A stretch of DNA of 64,000 nucleotides from Gammaproteobacteria bacterium. GTDB taxonomy: Bacteria; Pseudomonadota; Gammaproteobacteria; JASBUN01. The DNA lies in NCBI GenBank assembly GCA_030147845.1, contig JASBUN010000010.1, forward strand, positions 1 through 64,000. Reading direction: 5' to 3'. Below the pieces are notes generated by a model. It saw only the letters and a program-made list of their open reading frames with translations, was not told where the DNA came from and did no database searches. Shown here piece by piece: positions 9,402-19,722 of this stretch. Within the stretch, counting starts at the first letter, position 1; each line of letters opens with the position of its first letter. A program made the translations under genes and the position numbers.

Positions 9402-10274
9402 TCAATGTTTCGGGTTCATGGAATTGAAGTACTGGAAAAACTCCGAATCAGGCTCCAGCACCAAAACGTCTTGCTTGGAATCAAACGCGTCTCGGTACGC
9501 CATCATACTGCGATAGAAGGCATAGAACTCCGGGTCTTGGCCATAGGCCTTGGCGTAGATTTCGGTTGCACGCGCGTCGCCCTCACCCTTGATCTCATCG
9601 GCGTTGCGGCGCGCCGCCGCCAGCATTTCGGTGCGTTTGCGTTTCGCCTGCGCCTCAATGATGGTGGCCTCTTTACGGCCCTTGCCGCGATGGTCCTTGG
9701 CGATTCGGTCACGCCCGGCGCGCATGCGTTTGAATACGGCATCACGCACACCCGCCGGCAGCTCGATCTGCTTGATACGCACGTCAATAATCTCGATACC
9801 GAACTTGCCTAAGCGCTGATTGGCGCGTGCCGCCAGACGCTTCATGATCTCGGTGCGATCCTCGGTCACCACCTGGCGGATGGTGCGCTGGTTGAACTCG
9901 GCCTGCAGGCCGTTTTTGATCACCTCCGACAAGCGACTACGGGCGCGGCTCTCGAGACTGCCATAAGCCAAATAGTAGGCCTCGACGGATTTGATGCGCC
10001 ACTTGACGTAATAGTCCACCAGTACGGTTTTCTTCTCGCCGGTGAGGATCTCCTCCGGGCTGGCGTCGAGCGTAAGAATACGCTTATCGAATTTGATCAC
10101 ATTGTTGATCAGCGGCCATTTGAAATGCAGGCCCGGCTGATAATCGGAGCGCACAAACTCGCCCAAACGTAACAAAATGGCATATTGCGTCTGCCCAACC
10201 GTAAACAGGGACATGGACACAACCCACGCGACCAGCACCAATACGATCGCACTCACGAACGTCGACTTGTTCAT
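9402..10274 (-). CDS. hflC: Protease modulator HflC
   Basis: HflC is an SPFH/prohibitin-family protein of 290 residues. It is anchored by an N-terminal transmembrane segment (about 5-27) with the bulk in the periplasm. With HflK it forms a large cage around FtsH and restrains its proteolysis of membrane proteins. The SPFH domain and the long basic/alanine-rich helical region (AKRKRTEMLAAARRNADEI) are visible. Its ATG overlaps the stop of hflK as TAATG, so the two are translationally coupled, giving equal subunits. Confidence 0.96.
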   Translation of the reverse strand: MNKSTFVSAIVLVLVAWVVSMSLFTVGQTQYAILLRLGEFVRSDYQPGLHFKWPLINNVIKFDKRILTLDASPEEILTGEKKTVLVDYYVKWRIKSVEAYYLAYGSLESRARSRLSEVIKNGLQAEFNQRTIRQVVTEDRTEIMKRLAARANQRLGKFGIEIIDVRIKQIELPAGVRDAVFKRMRAGRDRIAKDHRGKGRKEATIIEAQAKRKRTEMLAAARRNADEIKGEGDARATEIYAKAYGQDPEFYAFYRSMMAYRDAFDSKQDVLVLEPDSEFFQYFNSMNPKH

Positions 10275-11470
10275 TATCGTACCTCCCGTTCGCGTATGCC
10301 GCCCGACCGGGTAGTCGACGAACCACTCTGCGCGCCATCCGATGAAGAACCGCTTTGGCCGTTGGTCGGCGATGTGGAGTCATCGGGCGGTGTATGCGCC
10401 GCTGCCCCACCCTTACGCTGCAGCATACGATCCAGGGGCAGGTACATCACACTGTTGCCCTTCGGCACCTTGACCACCACCTTGCTGGAATTCTTCAACA
10501 CCGTCTCAATCGATTCGATGTACATGCGCCGGCGGGTAATTTCAGGCGCCTTCTTGTACTCACGCAAGGTCTGCAAGAAACGGCTGGTCTCGCCCTGCGC
10601 CCGATCGACGATCTGTTGCTTATATGCCAGCGCCTGTTCAATCAAGGCCTGCGCATCACCCTCGGCACGCGGCACGATGTTATTGGCATACGCTTCCGCT
10701 TGCTTCTTGAAGCGGTCTTCGTCCTCTTCGGCGTTGATGGCATCCTGGAATGCGTCACGCACTTCTTCGGGCGGCCTGACCTGTTCGAGGTTGACGTTAC
10801 GCACGCTCAAACCGGTGTGATAGAGATTCAGAATGAATTGGATCTGCTTCTGCGTATTGGCGACCAATACTTCGCGCCCACCGCTCAAAATCTCGTCCAG
10901 CGTCATACCGCCGACGACATCGCGCAGCGCGCTTTCGGTAGCCTCATTAAGGGTGTGGTCAGGGTCTTGGACGCTGAACAAGTAATTTTCGGCGTTGGAC
11001 ACCTGAAACTGTGCAGTCAACTGGATGCGAATGAGATTCTGGTCTTTGGTCAGCATCTGTGTGTCGACCGATTGACTGCGCCGCACGCGCTCGACGTCGA
11101 CCTTGGTTACCGTCTCGATCGGATAAGGCAGATGCCAGTGCGGACCCGGGCCGGTGGTGGCGACGTATTTTCCGAAGCGCAACACCACACCCTGTTCGGC
11201 CGGTGCAACAATATAAATACCGAACAATACCCACACCACAAGGCCGACGATAACCAAGGCGCCGAAAGAGAAACCCATGGCTGCGGAACCACTACCCTGC
11301 GATCCGCCGCCTTGCGATCCACCGCCCCGTCCGCCGCCCTTGCCGCCAAACAACCCGTTGAATTTGTTCTGAATTTTACGAACCAACTCATCGAGGTCCG
11401 GCGGACCATCCTGCTTCTTACGGCTGCCCCAAGGATCTTGATCCTTGTCACCACCCGGTTCGTTCCAAGC
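10274..11470 (-). CDS. hflK: Protease modulator HflK
   Basis: HflK is the partner of HflC in the FtsH-regulating membrane complex. The chosen ATG at 11470 starts MAWNEPGGDKDQDPWG, the canonical HflK N-terminus; the frame extends 18 codons further upstream without family similarity. A glycine-rich cytoplasmic leader (GGKGGGRGGGSQGG) is followed by one transmembrane segment (about residues 68-90) and the SPFH domain. The C-terminus is a Ser/Gly-rich tail of low complexity. It lies 60 bp downstream of hflX on the same strand. Confidence 0.96.
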   Translation of the reverse strand, partial: AWNEPGGDKDQDPWGSRKKQDGPPDLDELVRKIQNKFNGLFGGKGGGRGGGSQGGGSQGSGSAAMGFSFGALVIVGLVVWVLFGIYIVAPAEQGVVLRFGKYVATTGPGPHWHLPYPIETVTKVDVERVRRSQSVDTQMLTKDQNLIRIQLTAQFQVSNAENYLFSVQDPDHTLNEATESALRDVVGGMTLDEILSGGREVLVANTQKQIQFILNLYHTGLSVRNVNLEQVRPPEEVRDAFQDAINAEEDEDRFKKQAEAYANNIVPRAEGDAQALIEQALAYKQQIVDRAQGETSRFLQTLREYKKAPEITRRRMYIESIETVLKNSSKVVVKVPKGNSVMYLPLDRMLQRKGGAAAHTPPDDSTSPTNGQSGSSSDGAQSGSSTTRSGGIREREVR

Positions 11471-11530
11471 CATCAAATGCTCCGCTTTTGGGTAAATTTC
11501 GGCGCCTGTCAACTGCGCAAACACTGCATT

Positions 11531-12877
11531 TTATGGGGCTCGCCCACCTGCCGCAAGGCGTTCGTCGCCGATCGGCAAAAACTCCACCGCCATCGGCGGA
11601 TCTCGCAAAATACGTTCCAGATCCCGGCGCGGCATCTGAATTTCCAATAACCAGTCGCCGGTTTCGTCGACACTCTCGTCCAGCACCTCGCCGAATTGAT
11701 ACAGATTCGCGCGCAGGCGCCCGCAGCCAACCGGGACTCGCAACCAGCCATGCACGGCTGTTTCGCTAAAATATTCGGCCAGGATCTGTCTCAACAAATC
11801 GATACCGGCGCCGCTCTCCGCCGACAGCCACACGCGCACGACGCCACCCTGCTCATCTCGATCCACGCGCGGCGCGATACCCAACAAATCGATTTTGTTG
11901 TAAACCTGAATCTGCGGCACCTGCCGGGCGCCGATCTCATCGAGCACGTCACCGACCTGCTCAATATATGCATCGCGTTCCTCATCGGCCGCGTCGATCA
12001 CATGCAGCAGCAGACTGGCTTGGGCCGTTTCTTCCAGCGTCGAGCGAAATGCCTCGACCAAGTCGTGCGGCAGATGGCGGATAAAACCGACCGTATCGGC
12101 CAACACCAGCGATTCATTGTTCGGCAACGTCACCCGCCGCAGCGTCGGGTCCAGGGTTGCGAACAGTTGATCGGCGGCCAATACATGCGCATCGGTTAGG
12201 CGGTTGAACAAGGTCGATTTACCGGCGTTGGTATATCCCACCAGCGACGCGGTCGGCACCTCTGCCTTACGCCGCGCGCGGCGACCGAGGTCTCGCTGCT
12301 CATGCACCTTTTTCAGCCGCTTTTTGATCTGCTTGATGCGGTTACCGAGCAGGCGGCGGTCGGTTTCGAGCTGTGTTTCACCCGGGCCCCGCAGACCGAT
12401 ACCACCCTTCTGCCGTTCCAAGTGAGTCCAACCGCGCACCAGGCGCGTGGACAAATGACGCAGCTGCGCCAGTTCCACCTGCAGTTTGCCTTCGAACGAT
12501 CGCGCCCGTTGCGCAAAAATATCCAGGATCAGTCCGGTGCGGTCCAGCACACGACACTGCAACGCGCGCTCCAGATTGCGCTCTTGGGATGGCGATAGCG
12601 TATGGTTGAACAATACCAACTGCGCGCCACCGAGCTTGGCGCACTCAGCGATTTCTTCAACTTTTCCACTACCAACAAAATATTTCGGTTCCGGCGCCGC
12701 GCGGCTGCCGGTCACCGTGGCGACCACTCGCGCGCCGGCTGAGTTCGCCAACTCGCGCAATTCCTGCAGTTCTTCCCGATGACCTTCGGATTGCAGATCT
12801 ACGTGAACAAGGACGGCCGCTTCACCGCTACCAGGGCGATCAAACAAACTCGCCCCCTCGACGGCGCCGTGCGTCAC
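11531..12877 (-). CDS. hflX: GTPase HflX, ribosome-splitting factor
   Basis: HflX is a ribosome-associated GTPase that splits stalled or heat-damaged 70S ribosomes. The 448-residue protein has the N-terminal HflX domain and linker coiled coil (about 170-200), then the G domain with G1 GYTNAGKS (about 214-221), G3 DTVGF (about 261-265) and G4 NKID. A GTG start at 12877 overlaps the hfq stop (ATGTGA), a 4-nt coupling also seen in relatives. The hfq-hflX-hflK-hflC order is standard. Confidence 0.96.
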   Translation of the reverse strand: MTHGAVEGASLFDRPGSGEAAVLVHVDLQSEGHREELQELRELANSAGARVVATVTGSRAAPEPKYFVGSGKVEEIAECAKLGGAQLVLFNHTLSPSQERNLERALQCRVLDRTGLILDIFAQRARSFEGKLQVELAQLRHLSTRLVRGWTHLERQKGGIGLRGPGETQLETDRRLLGNRIKQIKKRLKKVHEQRDLGRRARRKAEVPTASLVGYTNAGKSTLFNRLTDAHVLAADQLFATLDPTLRRVTLPNNESLVLADTVGFIRHLPHDLVEAFRSTLEETAQASLLLHVIDAADEERDAYIEQVGDVLDEIGARQVPQIQVYNKIDLLGIAPRVDRDEQGGVVRVWLSAESGAGIDLLRQILAEYFSETAVHGWLRVPVGCGRLRANLYQFGEVLDESVDETGDWLLEIQMPRRDLERILRDPPMAVEFLPIGDERLAAGGRAP

Positions 12878-13125
12878 ATGTTGCCCGGTTCCGGACCATT
12901 TTCTTCCGCATTCGTCAACCGCACATTTCGCGCGGGTACAACCGTCGATATGGCATGTTTGTAGACCATTTGACTGACGCTATTCTTGAGCAATACCACA
13001 AACTGATCGAACGATTCGATTTGACCTTGCAATTTGATTCCATTCACCAGATAGACCGAAACTGGTATACGTTCCTTACGCAGGGCATTCAAAAATGGTT
13101 CTTGTAACGATTGCCCCTTTGCCAT
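12874..13125 (-). CDS. hfq: RNA chaperone Hfq
   Basis: Hfq is the hexameric Sm-like protein that pairs small RNAs with mRNAs. The product has 83 residues. The Sm1 motif ([23 protein letters not shown] read along residues about 25-47) and Sm2 motif ([10 protein letters not shown]) are intact, and the C-terminal tail is short. The ATG at 13125 has a strong AAGGAG upstream. A TATACT -10-like box lies about 118 bp upstream, so hfq may have its own promoter in addition to readthrough from miaA. Confidence 0.97.
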   Translation of the reverse strand: MAKGQSLQEPFLNALRKERIPVSVYLVNGIKLQGQIESFDQFVVLLKNSVSQMVYKHAISTVVPARNVRLTNAEENGPEPGNM

Positions 13126-13242
13126 AGCCAATCTCCTTCTTGTAATTGTATCGAGCAATTAGAGTGCGGGGTTTCAATACCGCTTCGGATTTTCAATGTA
13201 AAACCAAAGCGTTCCGAGAACCAGCAGTTTAAATTTAAGGCG

Positions 13243-13248
13243 AGTATA
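13243..13248 (-). promoter_or_regulatory. Possible -10 box for hfq
   Basis: On the minus strand TATACT (one mismatch to TATAAT) follows TGTGA and lies about 118 nt before the hfq ATG. No good -35 is seen at 16-18 bp. It sits just beyond the miaA stop. An hfq promoter in this gap is usual in relatives, but this one is supported only by the -10. Confidence 0.35.
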
Positions 13249-13271
13249 TCACATGCATGGGGCTTGGTACG

Positions 13272-14237
13272 TCATATTCCAAGGGCCTCAAGGTGGTCAT
13301 ACACACGCCTCGTAACTTCGTCATCCAGGCTGTCAAACACCGAACACCGGGTCTCCGAACGCAACCAAGTCAGTTGGCGTTTGGCGAGCCGCCGCGTTGC
13401 CGCAACCCCCCGTTTGATCATGTCATCATAAGAATAGTTCCCTTCGAGAAATTCCCACACCTGCCGGTAGCCGACCGCACGCATGGACGGCAAGTCGGCG
13501 CGCAAGTCGGCGCGCAAGTCGCCGCGCGCGCGCAAAGCCTCCACCTCCTCGACGAAACCGCGCGCCAACATAGTGTCGAAGCGCGCTTGAATTCGTTCAC
13601 GCAATACCTGTCGATCCGACGGCACCAGCGCGAGTTTGACCAGCCGGTACGGCACAGCCGTTTCGGAATTCTCCGCCCACCAGTCGCTCATGGTGCGGCC
13701 GCTGATCTCAAACACCTCCAGCGCACGTTGAATACGCTGCGGATCATGCGGATGGATGCGCGCCGCGGCGTCTGCGTCGATATCGGCCAAGCGCTTATGT
13801 AATACCGCCCAACCGTGTTCATTCGCCTCCGCCGACAGTCGCGCACGCACCTCGGAGTCCGCCGCCGGCATACGCGCCAAGCCGTATTGCAGTGCGCGAA
13901 AGTAAAGCATGGTACCGCCGACCAATAGCGGGATGTGCCCGCGCGCGCTGACATCAGCCATCTCACGTAAGGCGTCCTCACGGAAACGCGCAGCGGAGTA
14001 CGCATCGCACGGCTCGACGACATCGATCAAACGGTGCGGCGCCCGCGCCAGCACTTCGGCGCCCGGCTTGGCCGTGCCGATATCCATAGCGCGATACACC
14101 ATGGCGGAATCGACACTAATGATTTCGGCGCGCAACCGCGATACCAATTGCACCGCCAAATCGGTTTTGCCGCTCGCCGTCGGCCCCATCAGCATCACTG
14201 CCGGAGGACGCGGGTCTGCATGCCCGTGAACACTCAT
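13272..14237 (-). CDS. miaA: tRNA dimethylallyltransferase
   Basis: MiaA transfers a dimethylallyl group to A37 of tRNAs reading U-starting codons. From the ATG at 14237 the protein has 321 residues, with the P-loop GPTASGKT (18-25), the DSAMVYRAMDIGTAKP substrate motif and the VGYRQ block. The frame runs 44 codons further upstream but that part has no family similarity. An odd feature is a tripled 12-bp unit (13490-13525) that inserts extra Leu-Arg-Ala-Asp repeats just before the conserved PSMRAVGYRQ. Relatives normally have one such unit. Confidence 0.95.
   Translation of the reverse strand: MSVHGHADPRPPAVMLMGPTASGKTDLAVQLVSRLRAEIISVDSAMVYRAMDIGTAKPGAEVLARAPHRLIDVVEPCDAYSAARFREDALREMADVSARGHIPLLVGGTMLYFRALQYGLARMPAADSEVRARLSAEANEHGWAVLHKRLADIDADAAARIHPHDPQRIQRALEVFEISGRTMSDWWAENSETAVPYRLVKLALVPSDRQVLRERIQARFDTMLARGFVEEVEALRARGDLRADLRADLPSMRAVGYRQVWEFLEGNYSYDDMIKRGVAATRRLAKRQLTWLRSETRCSVFDSLDDEVTRRVYDHLEALGI
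13490..13525. repeat. In-frame 12-bp tandem repeat inside miaA
   Basis: Three head-to-tail copies of GCAAGTCGGCGC (13490-13501, 13502-13513, 13514-13525; the last has one mismatch) encode a repeated Leu-Arg-Ala-Asp. The frame is kept. It looks like replication slippage in a surface loop of MiaA. Confidence 0.85.
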
Positions 14238-14293
14238 GCCAGGATAGAGATAAGGGCGGCTGTAGTGGATTTCAACGGCAGCATGCGACGTAA

Positions 14294-16096
14294 TCAGCGG
14301 CCACGCATAAATAACCGGTCGAGCTCGGCCAGCGATAGCTGGCGCCAGGTCGGGCGGCCGTGGTTGCATTGACCGCTACGCTCGGTCCGTTCCATATCAC
14401 GCAGCAGCGCGTTCATTTCCTCGAGCGTCAAGCGTCGATTAGCCCGCACCGAGCCATGGCAGGCCATGGTCGAGAGCACTTCGTCGACCGCCGCGCGTAG
14501 GCGCGTACTGCTGCCGTGGCTAATGAGATCGGAAAGCACGTCGCGCACCAATGCGGCGCTGTCGGCGCCACGCAGGATAGCCGGGATCTGCCGCACGCGC
14601 AGTACTTCCGGGCCTTGGCGGTCGAGTTCAAACCCCAGTTCAGCGAATAACGCCATGTGCGTCTCGGCGGCATCCGCTTCGCGCCGGCTGACATTTACCG
14701 ACTCCGGCACCAGCAGTGGTTGAGAGCGCACGCCGTCGCCGCTTTGCGCCGATTTGAGTCGCTCGTAGGTTATGCGCTCATGGGCCGCGTGCATATCTAC
14801 GATCACTAAGCCGTCGGCATTCTCGGCCAAGATATAGACGCCGTGGAGTTGAGCCAGGGCAAAACCCAATGGCGGGATGGGTCCGGCGTCATCGACCGCG
14901 GCTACCGCGCCCGGCTGCGCGGGCAAGCCGGCGTGCAAGGCCGCATAGGCGGACACCTGCTCGCGCACCGCCAAGGGCATGCTCTGCTGCGTGAAGCTCG
15001 GCGCCGCGCTCGTGACGGCACGCGTGTCAGGCGTCATATCCGCGGCGACCACGTCATGCGCTGCAATCGACTCGGGTTGTTGGCTGCCGGGACGCAAGCC
15101 GGCCAAAGCCTGGTGTACGGTCCGGAACAAAAAATCGTGCACCAGCCGCGACTCGCGGAAACGCACCTCAAATTTGGCCGGATGGGCGTTGACGTCTACC
15201 AGCGCCGGGTCCATTTCCAGATACAATACGTAGGCGGGATGGCGGCCGTGGTAGAGCACGTCTTGATAACTCTGACGCACTGCGTGCGCAACCAACCGGT
15301 CACGCACCATACGATTGTTGACGAAAAAATATTGCAGATCGGCCTGACTGCGCGAGAAAGTCGGCAGCCCTATCCAGCCCCAGAGGCGCAACCCGGCAGC
15401 GGCGTAATCAACACGTACGGCATGTTCGACGAACGCCGTGCCGCACAGTTCGGCCACGCGGCGATCCTCGCTGGCGCTGTCGCCGGCGGCCGCCAACGTG
15501 CATACCGCGCGGCGGTTGTGGCGCAAATTAATAGCGACGTCGAAGCGACTCAAGGCAATGCGTTTGACCATGGTCTCGACATGGCCGAACTCGGTCTTGT
15601 CGGTGCGCAAGAACTTGCGCCGCGCCGGAGTGTTAAAAAACAGATCGCGAACTTCTACCGTGCAACCGACCGGATGTGCGGCCGGTTGCGCACGCATATT
15701 CTGTTCGCGGCCATCACCTTCGATCTGCCAGCCGCTGTCGGCGTCGGCAGAACGCGAGGTCAACAGGAGACGCGACACGGAACTGATGCTGGGCAGCGCT
15801 TCACCGCGAAACCCCATGCTGGTGACGCGCTCGAGCTCTTCCAGCGAGCGCACTTTGCTGGTCGCGTGCCGACTGAGCGCAAGCACCAAATCGTCGGCAT
15901 GGATACCGTGACCGTCGTCGCGCACGCGCAGCAACTGGCGACCACCTTGCTCGACGTCCACCTCGATACGCGTGGCGCCGGCATCCAAACTGTTCTCAAG
16001 CAGTTCCTTGACCACCGACGCCGGACGCTCGATGACCTCACCCGCGGCGATCTGATTGATCAGTTGCGGTGATAGGGTTTGAATTCGCGCAGACAT
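14294..16096 (-). CDS. mutL: DNA mismatch repair protein MutL (endonuclease type)
   Basis: MutL links MutS mismatch recognition to strand removal. The 600-residue protein has the N-terminal GHKL ATPase ([11 protein letters not shown], about 31-41; [17 protein letters not shown]) and a C-terminal dimerisation domain after a proline/alanine-rich linker (about 335-405). The C-terminus carries [12 protein letters not shown] (434-445), matching the DQHA(X)2E(X)4E metal-binding endonuclease motif, plus ACHGS and GQCNHGRPT. That implies nicking by MutL itself and a MutH-independent pathway. It lies between amiB and miaA in the usual order. Confidence 0.96.
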   Translation of the reverse strand: MSARIQTLSPQLINQIAAGEVIERPASVVKELLENSLDAGATRIEVDVEQGGRQLLRVRDDGHGIHADDLVLALSRHATSKVRSLEELERVTSMGFRGEALPSISSVSRLLLTSRSADADSGWQIEGDGREQNMRAQPAAHPVGCTVEVRDLFFNTPARRKFLRTDKTEFGHVETMVKRIALSRFDVAINLRHNRRAVCTLAAAGDSASEDRRVAELCGTAFVEHAVRVDYAAAGLRLWGWIGLPTFSRSQADLQYFFVNNRMVRDRLVAHAVRQSYQDVLYHGRHPAYVLYLEMDPALVDVNAHPAKFEVRFRESRLVHDFLFRTVHQALAGLRPGSQQPESIAAHDVVAADMTPDTRAVTSAAPSFTQQSMPLAVREQVSAYAALHAGLPAQPGAVAAVDDAGPIPPLGFALAQLHGVYILAENADGLVIVDMHAAHERITYERLKSAQSGDGVRSQPLLVPESVNVSRREADAAETHMALFAELGFELDRQGPEVLRVRQIPAILRGADSAALVRDVLSDLISHGSSTRLRAAVDEVLSTMACHGSVRANRRLTLEEMNALLRDMERTERSGQCNHGRPTWRQLSLAELDRLFMRGR

Positions 16097-16197
16097 ATAC
16101 CCGGCGTCAGGAGGGACAGACGCCGCTATTTTGCCACTGTTGGCGGCGCCATAGCCAGGGCGGAGCTTGTAGCGGCGAGCGGCGGCCGCCCCGAATT

Positions 16198-17511
16198 TCA
16201 GCCGTCGCCGCTACCGGAAGGGATTTTCAGCACCTCACCGACATGCAGAGTGTCATTGTCGAGGCCATTGGCCATACGCAGCTTGTCCAAACTGACATCA
16301 TAGCGCCGCGCCAAATCCGAAAGCGTATCGCCACGCACGATGACATGGCGGCGCGCGCCCGTGTGCTGCGCCAAAACGGTGCCCGGCGGCGCATTCTGTT
16401 GCATATAGCCGCGGATACCGGCCATGATCGATTGCGCCAATTTCTCTTGTTGGCGCGAACTGCGCAGCTTGCGTTCTTCCGAGCGATTGGAAATAAAAGC
16501 CGTCTCCACTAAGACCGAAGGGATGTCCGGCGACTTGAGTACGACGAAACCCGCCTGATTGACGCGGCTTTTGTGCAGCGGGCCGATCTGCCGCAGGTGC
16601 GACAACACGTCTTTACCCAACTCCAAACTGGCCTCGATGGTGCCGGTCTGCGACAGATCCAGCAGCACGGAAGCCAGCAAATCATCCTTGTCATCGAGAC
16701 TGACACCACCAACAAAGTCGGAAGCATTCTCGCGTTCGGCCAACCAACGCGCCGCTTCGCTGGATGCACCATGCTTGGATAGCGCGTATACGGAGGCGCC
16801 GCGTGCACTGCGGTCGCGGTAGGCATCGGCATGAATGGAGATGAACAGATCGGCCTTGTCCTTGCGTGCGATCTCGATGCGCTTGCGCAACGGCACATAG
16901 TAGTCACCGTCGCGGGTCATCACCGGGCGCATGCCAGGCGTCTTACGCACCAGCGCTTCCAGGCGGCGCGCGATCGCCAGTACGACGGTCTTCTCGTGGG
17001 TGCCATGCGGACCGGTGGCGCCGGGGTCCTCGCCGCCATGGCCGGGATCAATGGCGATCACCACATCGCGCGCCTTGACCGGCTGTGGCCGCTGCGTGCG
17101 TTTGCTGACCGTCGTACCGGCATGCTTCGGCTGATCCAGATCGATCACCAGACGATTACCGTAGGTGCTGTTGGGCTTGAGCAGGAAACTCTTCGGCCGG
17201 ACCGCGCTTTTCAGGTCCAACACCACGCGCAGCCCGGCACCGCGCGGGGCGCTGCGAATGTCCTTGATCACACCTTTGCTGAAGTCGGCGCCGTCCAGAC
17301 GCGTCGCCAGCTTGGCGTTGCTGATATCGATGACGAGGCGATCAGGCTTGGACAAGGTGAACAGGGCGTGCTGCACCGGGCCACTGATGTCGAACACCAA
17401 GCGCGTGCTGTCGGGCGCCGCCCATAGCCGCGCACCCTTGATCGTGACGGTGGCGGCCGACGTCAATGTGGGAAACAGGACCAGCAGGAGCAGGCCGATT
17501 ATTTTTCTCAT
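16198..17511 (-). CDS. amiB: N-acetylmuramoyl-L-alanine amidase with AMIN and LysM domains
   Basis: This periplasmic zinc amidase cleaves peptidoglycan stem peptides to separate daughter cells. The 437-residue protein starts with a signal peptide ([19 protein letters not shown]). An AMIN domain (about 22-120) targets the septum. The amidase_3 domain (about 148-370) shows the zinc ligands in [11 protein letters not shown], the glutamate of HEKTVVL, SIHADAY and the catalytic ETAFISN region. A C-terminal LysM repeat ([12 protein letters not shown]...LRMANGL) binds glycan. The ATG at 17511 is preferred over the GTG at 17520, which abuts the GGAG site. The tsaE-amiB-mutL order supports the amiB name; amiC is the alternative. 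Confidence 0.9.
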   Translation of the reverse strand: MRKIIGLLLLVLFPTLTSAATVTIKGARLWAAPDSTRLVFDISGPVQHALFTLSKPDRLVIDISNAKLATRLDGADFSKGVIKDIRSAPRGAGLRVVLDLKSAVRPKSFLLKPNSTYGNRLVIDLDQPKHAGTTVSKRTQRPQPVKARDVVIAIDPGHGGEDPGATGPHGTHEKTVVLAIARRLEALVRKTPGMRPVMTRDGDYYVPLRKRIEIARKDKADLFISIHADAYRDRSARGASVYALSKHGASSEAARWLAERENASDFVGGVSLDDKDDLLASVLLDLSQTGTIEASLELGKDVLSHLRQIGPLHKSRVNQAGFVVLKSPDIPSVLVETAFISNRSEERKLRSSRQQEKLAQSIMAGIRGYMQQNAPPGTVLAQHTGARRHVIVRGDTLSDLARRYDVSLDKLRMANGLDNDTLHVGEVLKIPSGSGDG

Positions 17512-17543
17512 GGAGGGCACTCCATGTGGACCGTTTGGGTGAC

Positions 17544-17571
17544 AATATACCCATTGTATATTCTATTTCAA
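17544..17571 (-). promoter_or_regulatory. Sigma-70-like promoter for amiB
   Basis: On the minus strand TTGAAA (17566-17571) and TATATT (17544-17549) are spaced by 16 bp, each one or two mismatches from consensus. They lie in an AT-rich gap (17521-17624) that contrasts with the GC-rich surroundings. The predicted start is about 25-30 nt before the amiB ATG. A GTTATCC/GGATAAC inverted repeat (about 17583-17608) lies upstream and may end the tsaE transcript. Confidence 0.6.
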
Positions 17572-17624
17572 TAAAATTCTATGTTATCCGTTAGATACAG
17601 GGATAACTTATGCATCAATCTAGA

Positions 17625-18092
17625 TTAAGGCTGTGACGGCGCCAAATGGGCCAGTAGCGCCTCGCCGACCGCACTGCACGCGCTTAACGCCACCCGGCGA
17701 CCGTCCGCGGCGTAGTCGATACCGACCTCGAGATCCGGCGCCGGCAGCAGAGTGCCGCCCTGCTCCGGCCATTCCACCAACAATATCGCGCCCGGCTGCT
17801 GCAAATCGCGCAGACCTAAATACTCCAACTCCCCGGCATCGGCCAAACGATAAAGATCGAGGTGAAACACCGGACGTCCGTCCAGCTCATAGGGTTCGAT
17901 GAGCGTATAGGTGGGGCTGCGGACCGCACCGGCATGGCCGAGCGCACGCAAAAATCCGCGCACCACGGTGGTTTTACCGGCGCCCAAGTTGCCGCGCAGA
18001 TGGATCTCGCAGGCGCCGCTGCAGGCACGCGCCAAATCGCCGCCCAAGGACTCCATGGCTTCAGCGTCGGGTAATTCGAACGTAACCGGCAT
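17625..18092 (-). CDS. tsaE: tRNA threonylcarbamoyladenosine biosynthesis ATPase TsaE
   Basis: TsaE is the small ATPase that works with TsaB and TsaD to place the threonylcarbamoyl group on A37 of ANN-decoding tRNAs. The 155-residue protein has a Walker A GNLGAGKTT (about 34-42), SPTYTLIEPY, and the conserved HLDLYRLAD. Its ATG overlaps the nnr stop as TGATG, so it is coupled to nnr, the common nnr-tsaE-amiB arrangement. Confidence 0.95.
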   Translation of the reverse strand: MPVTFELPDAEAMESLGGDLARACSGACEIHLRGNLGAGKTTVVRGFLRALGHAGAVRSPTYTLIEPYELDGRPVFHLDLYRLADAGELEYLGLRDLQQPGAILLVEWPEQGGTLLPAPDLEVGIDYAADGRRVALSACSAVGEALLAHLAPSQP

Positions 18093-19603
18093 CAGTCCAG
18101 ACCCGGGCGCGGTGGGTTCGGGTTGGCAACTCGCCGCAGAGCGGCCAGCAGATCGGTAGCCAGCAGACCGCGCTCGCCACCGACGGCGGCGACGTCGGCC
18201 GCCAAGGCGTGCATACAGACACCGGCGCGGGCGGCGTCCTCGCCGTCCAGGCCCTGCGCGCGCAAGCCGGCGATGATGCCGGTCAAAACGTCGCCCATGC
18301 CGCCGCTGGCCATGCCCGGATTACCGGCGTTACAAACATACACTGCCGCCGCCCGGGCCTTTACCAGGGTACCGGCGCCCTTCAGTACGCAGGTGCCGTC
18401 GAAGGCTTCGGTGAGCGCAGTGATGGCGGCAAATCGATCCGCCTGCACGGCGTCGACCGTGGTATGCAACAGCCGCGCGGCCTCGCCCGGATGCGGCGTC
18501 AGCACCCAGTTATCACGGCGCGCGTTTTGCATCGCCAGCAAATTTAATGCATCGGCATCCACCACCAAAGCGTGATCGCTGTCGAGCACTTGGCTCAGCA
18601 TCGATCGGCCCCAGTCGGATTGCCCCAAACCCGGTCCGATGGCGACGACATCGGCGCGCTTCAGCAACGGCCGTAGTTGCTGGCCGCGCTCGACCCCGTG
18701 ACACATCAGTTCCGGGCGTGCGGTCACGATGGCGGCGGTATGTTGGGCTCGCGTAGCCACGCTGACCAGGCCGGCGCCGACCCGTAACGCCGCCTCAGCG
18801 GCCAAGCGCACGGCGCCGGAAAAGCCTTGATCACCGCCGATCACCAGCACGTGCCCGCAGTCACCTTTATGCGTGGTACGCGCCCGCGCCGGTAATAAAC
18901 GCGCTAACAATTCGTCGCCCAAGCGCGACGCCGCCGGCGGCACACGCAGATAGATTTCAGCCGGGATATCCAAGTCGTTGAAGACGACGTTGCCGCATAG
19001 ATCAGGCCCGCTGCCGGTAAACTGGCCCTGCTTGAGGCCGATGAAACTGACGGTAACATCGGCATCGACGGCTACGCCCAACACCGCACCCGTATCCGGA
19101 TGCAGACCGGACGGTATATCGAGCGACAGCACCGGCGCGGCAACCGCGTTGACCGCCTCTATTACCGCGAACCATGGCTCGCGCACCGGGCGCTGCAAGC
19201 CGGTGCCGAATATGGCGTCAACGACGACATCCGCTTGGCGCAGCGCCTCAGTCCCGAACGGCTGCACACTGCCGCCGGCATCCAGCCACTCGCCCCTGGC
19301 ACGCTGCGCGGCGCCGGCGATGCGCGCCCCGTCGCCCAGTTGCAGCACGGTCGCCGCCAGTCCAGCGCGATGCGCCAACCGCGCCACTACATAGCCGTCG
19401 CCGCCGTTGTTGCCGGTACCGCAAACGACGACCAAACTGCGCGCCGCCGGCCAGCGTCGGCGCAAGGTTTTGAATGCGGCGGCACCGGCGCGCTCCATCA
19501 GCTGGTGGCCATCGATGCCAAATTCCTCGATCGCCAGGCGATCCAGTTCGCGGACCTGCTCGGCCCGATATAATGCGTGCGACAACGACATGACCATGCT
19601 CAT
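18092..19603 (-). CDS. nnr: Bifunctional NAD(P)H-hydrate epimerase / ADP-dependent dehydratase
   Basis: This enzyme repairs hydrated NADH and NADPH. The N-terminal YjeF_N epimerase domain (about residues 10-215) shows CGTGNNGGDGYVVAR. The C-terminal ribokinase-fold dehydratase (about 225-490) has GGDQGFSGAVRLAAEAALR and the active-site loop GNPGMASGGMGDVLTGI. Length is about 503 residues. Three in-frame ATGs (19603, 19597, 19591) are possible starts and no clear SD separates them. It is divergent from queG (120 bp apart) and coupled to tsaE. Confidence 0.94.
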   Translation of the reverse strand: MSMVMSLSHALYRAEQVRELDRLAIEEFGIDGHQLMERAGAAAFKTLRRRWPAARSLVVVCGTGNNGGDGYVVARLAHRAGLAATVLQLGDGARIAGAAQRARGEWLDAGGSVQPFGTEALRQADVVVDAIFGTGLQRPVREPWFAVIEAVNAVAAPVLSLDIPSGLHPDTGAVLGVAVDADVTVSFIGLKQGQFTGSGPDLCGNVVFNDLDIPAEIYLRVPPAASRLGDELLARLLPARARTTHKGDCGHVLVIGGDQGFSGAVRLAAEAALRVGAGLVSVATRAQHTAAIVTARPELMCHGVERGQQLRPLLKRADVVAIGPGLGQSDWGRSMLSQVLDSDHALVVDADALNLLAMQNARRDNWVLTPHPGEAARLLHTTVDAVQADRFAAITALTEAFDGTCVLKGAGTLVKARAAAVYVCNAGNPGMASGGMGDVLTGIIAGLRAQGLDGEDAARAGVCMHALAADVAAVGGERGLLATDLLAALRRVANPNPPRPGLD

Positions 19604-19722
19604 TTTAGGATTGCGCGATGCCCAAACGGGGCGCCATCGATTATGGACCAGCGCGAAACGCTGCGCCACGCTGCGGGCGTGAAGCAACCGCGCCGCGCCC
19701 CAGCGATGCTACAGTAGGCGAC

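Noticed and set aside
10355-11650. Long plus-strand open frame opposite hflK
   Set aside because: Shadow of hflK; composition is that of an antisense GC-rich frame.
13490-13525. CRISPR-like array
   Set aside because: Three 12-bp units with no spacers inside a coding gene; no CRISPR array was seen anywhere in the window.
14843-16072. Long plus-strand open frame opposite mutL
   Set aside because: Shadow of mutL.
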